In this document: positions 5,982 through 5,994 of the stretch, in pieces
How the letters are laid out: the number at the start of each line of letters is the position of its first letter
How positions within the stretch are numbered: the stretch's first letter is position 1
From: an uncultured Clostridia bacterium
GTDB lineage: Bacteria; Bacillota; Clostridia; Christensenellales; Aristaeellaceae
Reading direction: 5' to 3'
Length of the DNA: 5,994 nucleotides
Assembly (NCBI GenBank): GCA_946534455.1
Contig: CAMNCR010000209.1
Location: 1-5,994 of the forward strand
The notes under the pieces: model-generated
The model's database searches: none
Seen by the model: the letters and a program-made list of their open reading frames with translations, nothing else
What the model was told of the DNA's origin: nothing
Position numbers and translations under genes: made by a program

Positions 5982-5994
5982 GCATTTTGGGTTG

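Noticed and set aside
5974..5988. AAAAT and ATTTT arms near the window edge as a terminator of a gene beyond the window
   Set aside because: The 5-bp AT-only stem is too weak, and similar short arms occur all through this AT-rich patch.

Overview
This window is a GC-rich stretch (roughly 60% or more by eye) from what is most likely a Gram-positive gut- or rumen-type Firmicute of the class Clostridia. The grounds are strong GGAGG-type ribosome binding sites before most genes, textbook sigma-A-like promoters, and a secreted protein that combines BspA-type leucine-rich repeats, a bacterial Ig-like (Big_2) domain and choline-binding-type cell-wall repeats. The genus cannot be named from the sequence alone. 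Every gene I can support lies on the minus strand, so transcription runs from high to low coordinates.

Right part (about 5994 to 4023): an AT-rich upstream region holds a 7-bp inverted repeat and a strong promoter (TTGAAT, 17 bp, TATAAT). These precede one large gene for a 609-residue exported, wall-attached protein. A perfect 12-bp stem hairpin beyond its stop codon probably ends this transcript.

Left part (about 3971 to 1): a second promoter (TTGATC, 17 bp, TATCAT) abuts the foot of that hairpin and probably drives an operon of four glycosyltransferases. In transcription order these are a GT2 enzyme with a C-terminal coiled coil and basic tail (3889 to 2909), a GT8-like GT-A enzyme (2896 to 1757), a rhamnosyltransferase-like GT2 (1753 to 845), and a further GT2 that runs off the window edge (832 to 1). 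Gaps are 12, 3 and 12 nt. All are multiples of three, so the four genes share one reading frame and are separated only by single TAA stops.

Working model (inference): the four enzymes sequentially build a surface or wall glycan, or a protein-linked glycan, at the cytoplasmic face of the membrane. The repeat protein is a separately transcribed neighbour displayed on the cell wall; it might be a client of the glycan or simply adjacent. No mobile element, CRISPR array, tRNA or rRNA was seen. I did not find a convincing undescribed system. The most unusual points are the in-frame run of glycosyltransferase genes, the abutting terminator and promoter, and the domain combination of the surface protein.
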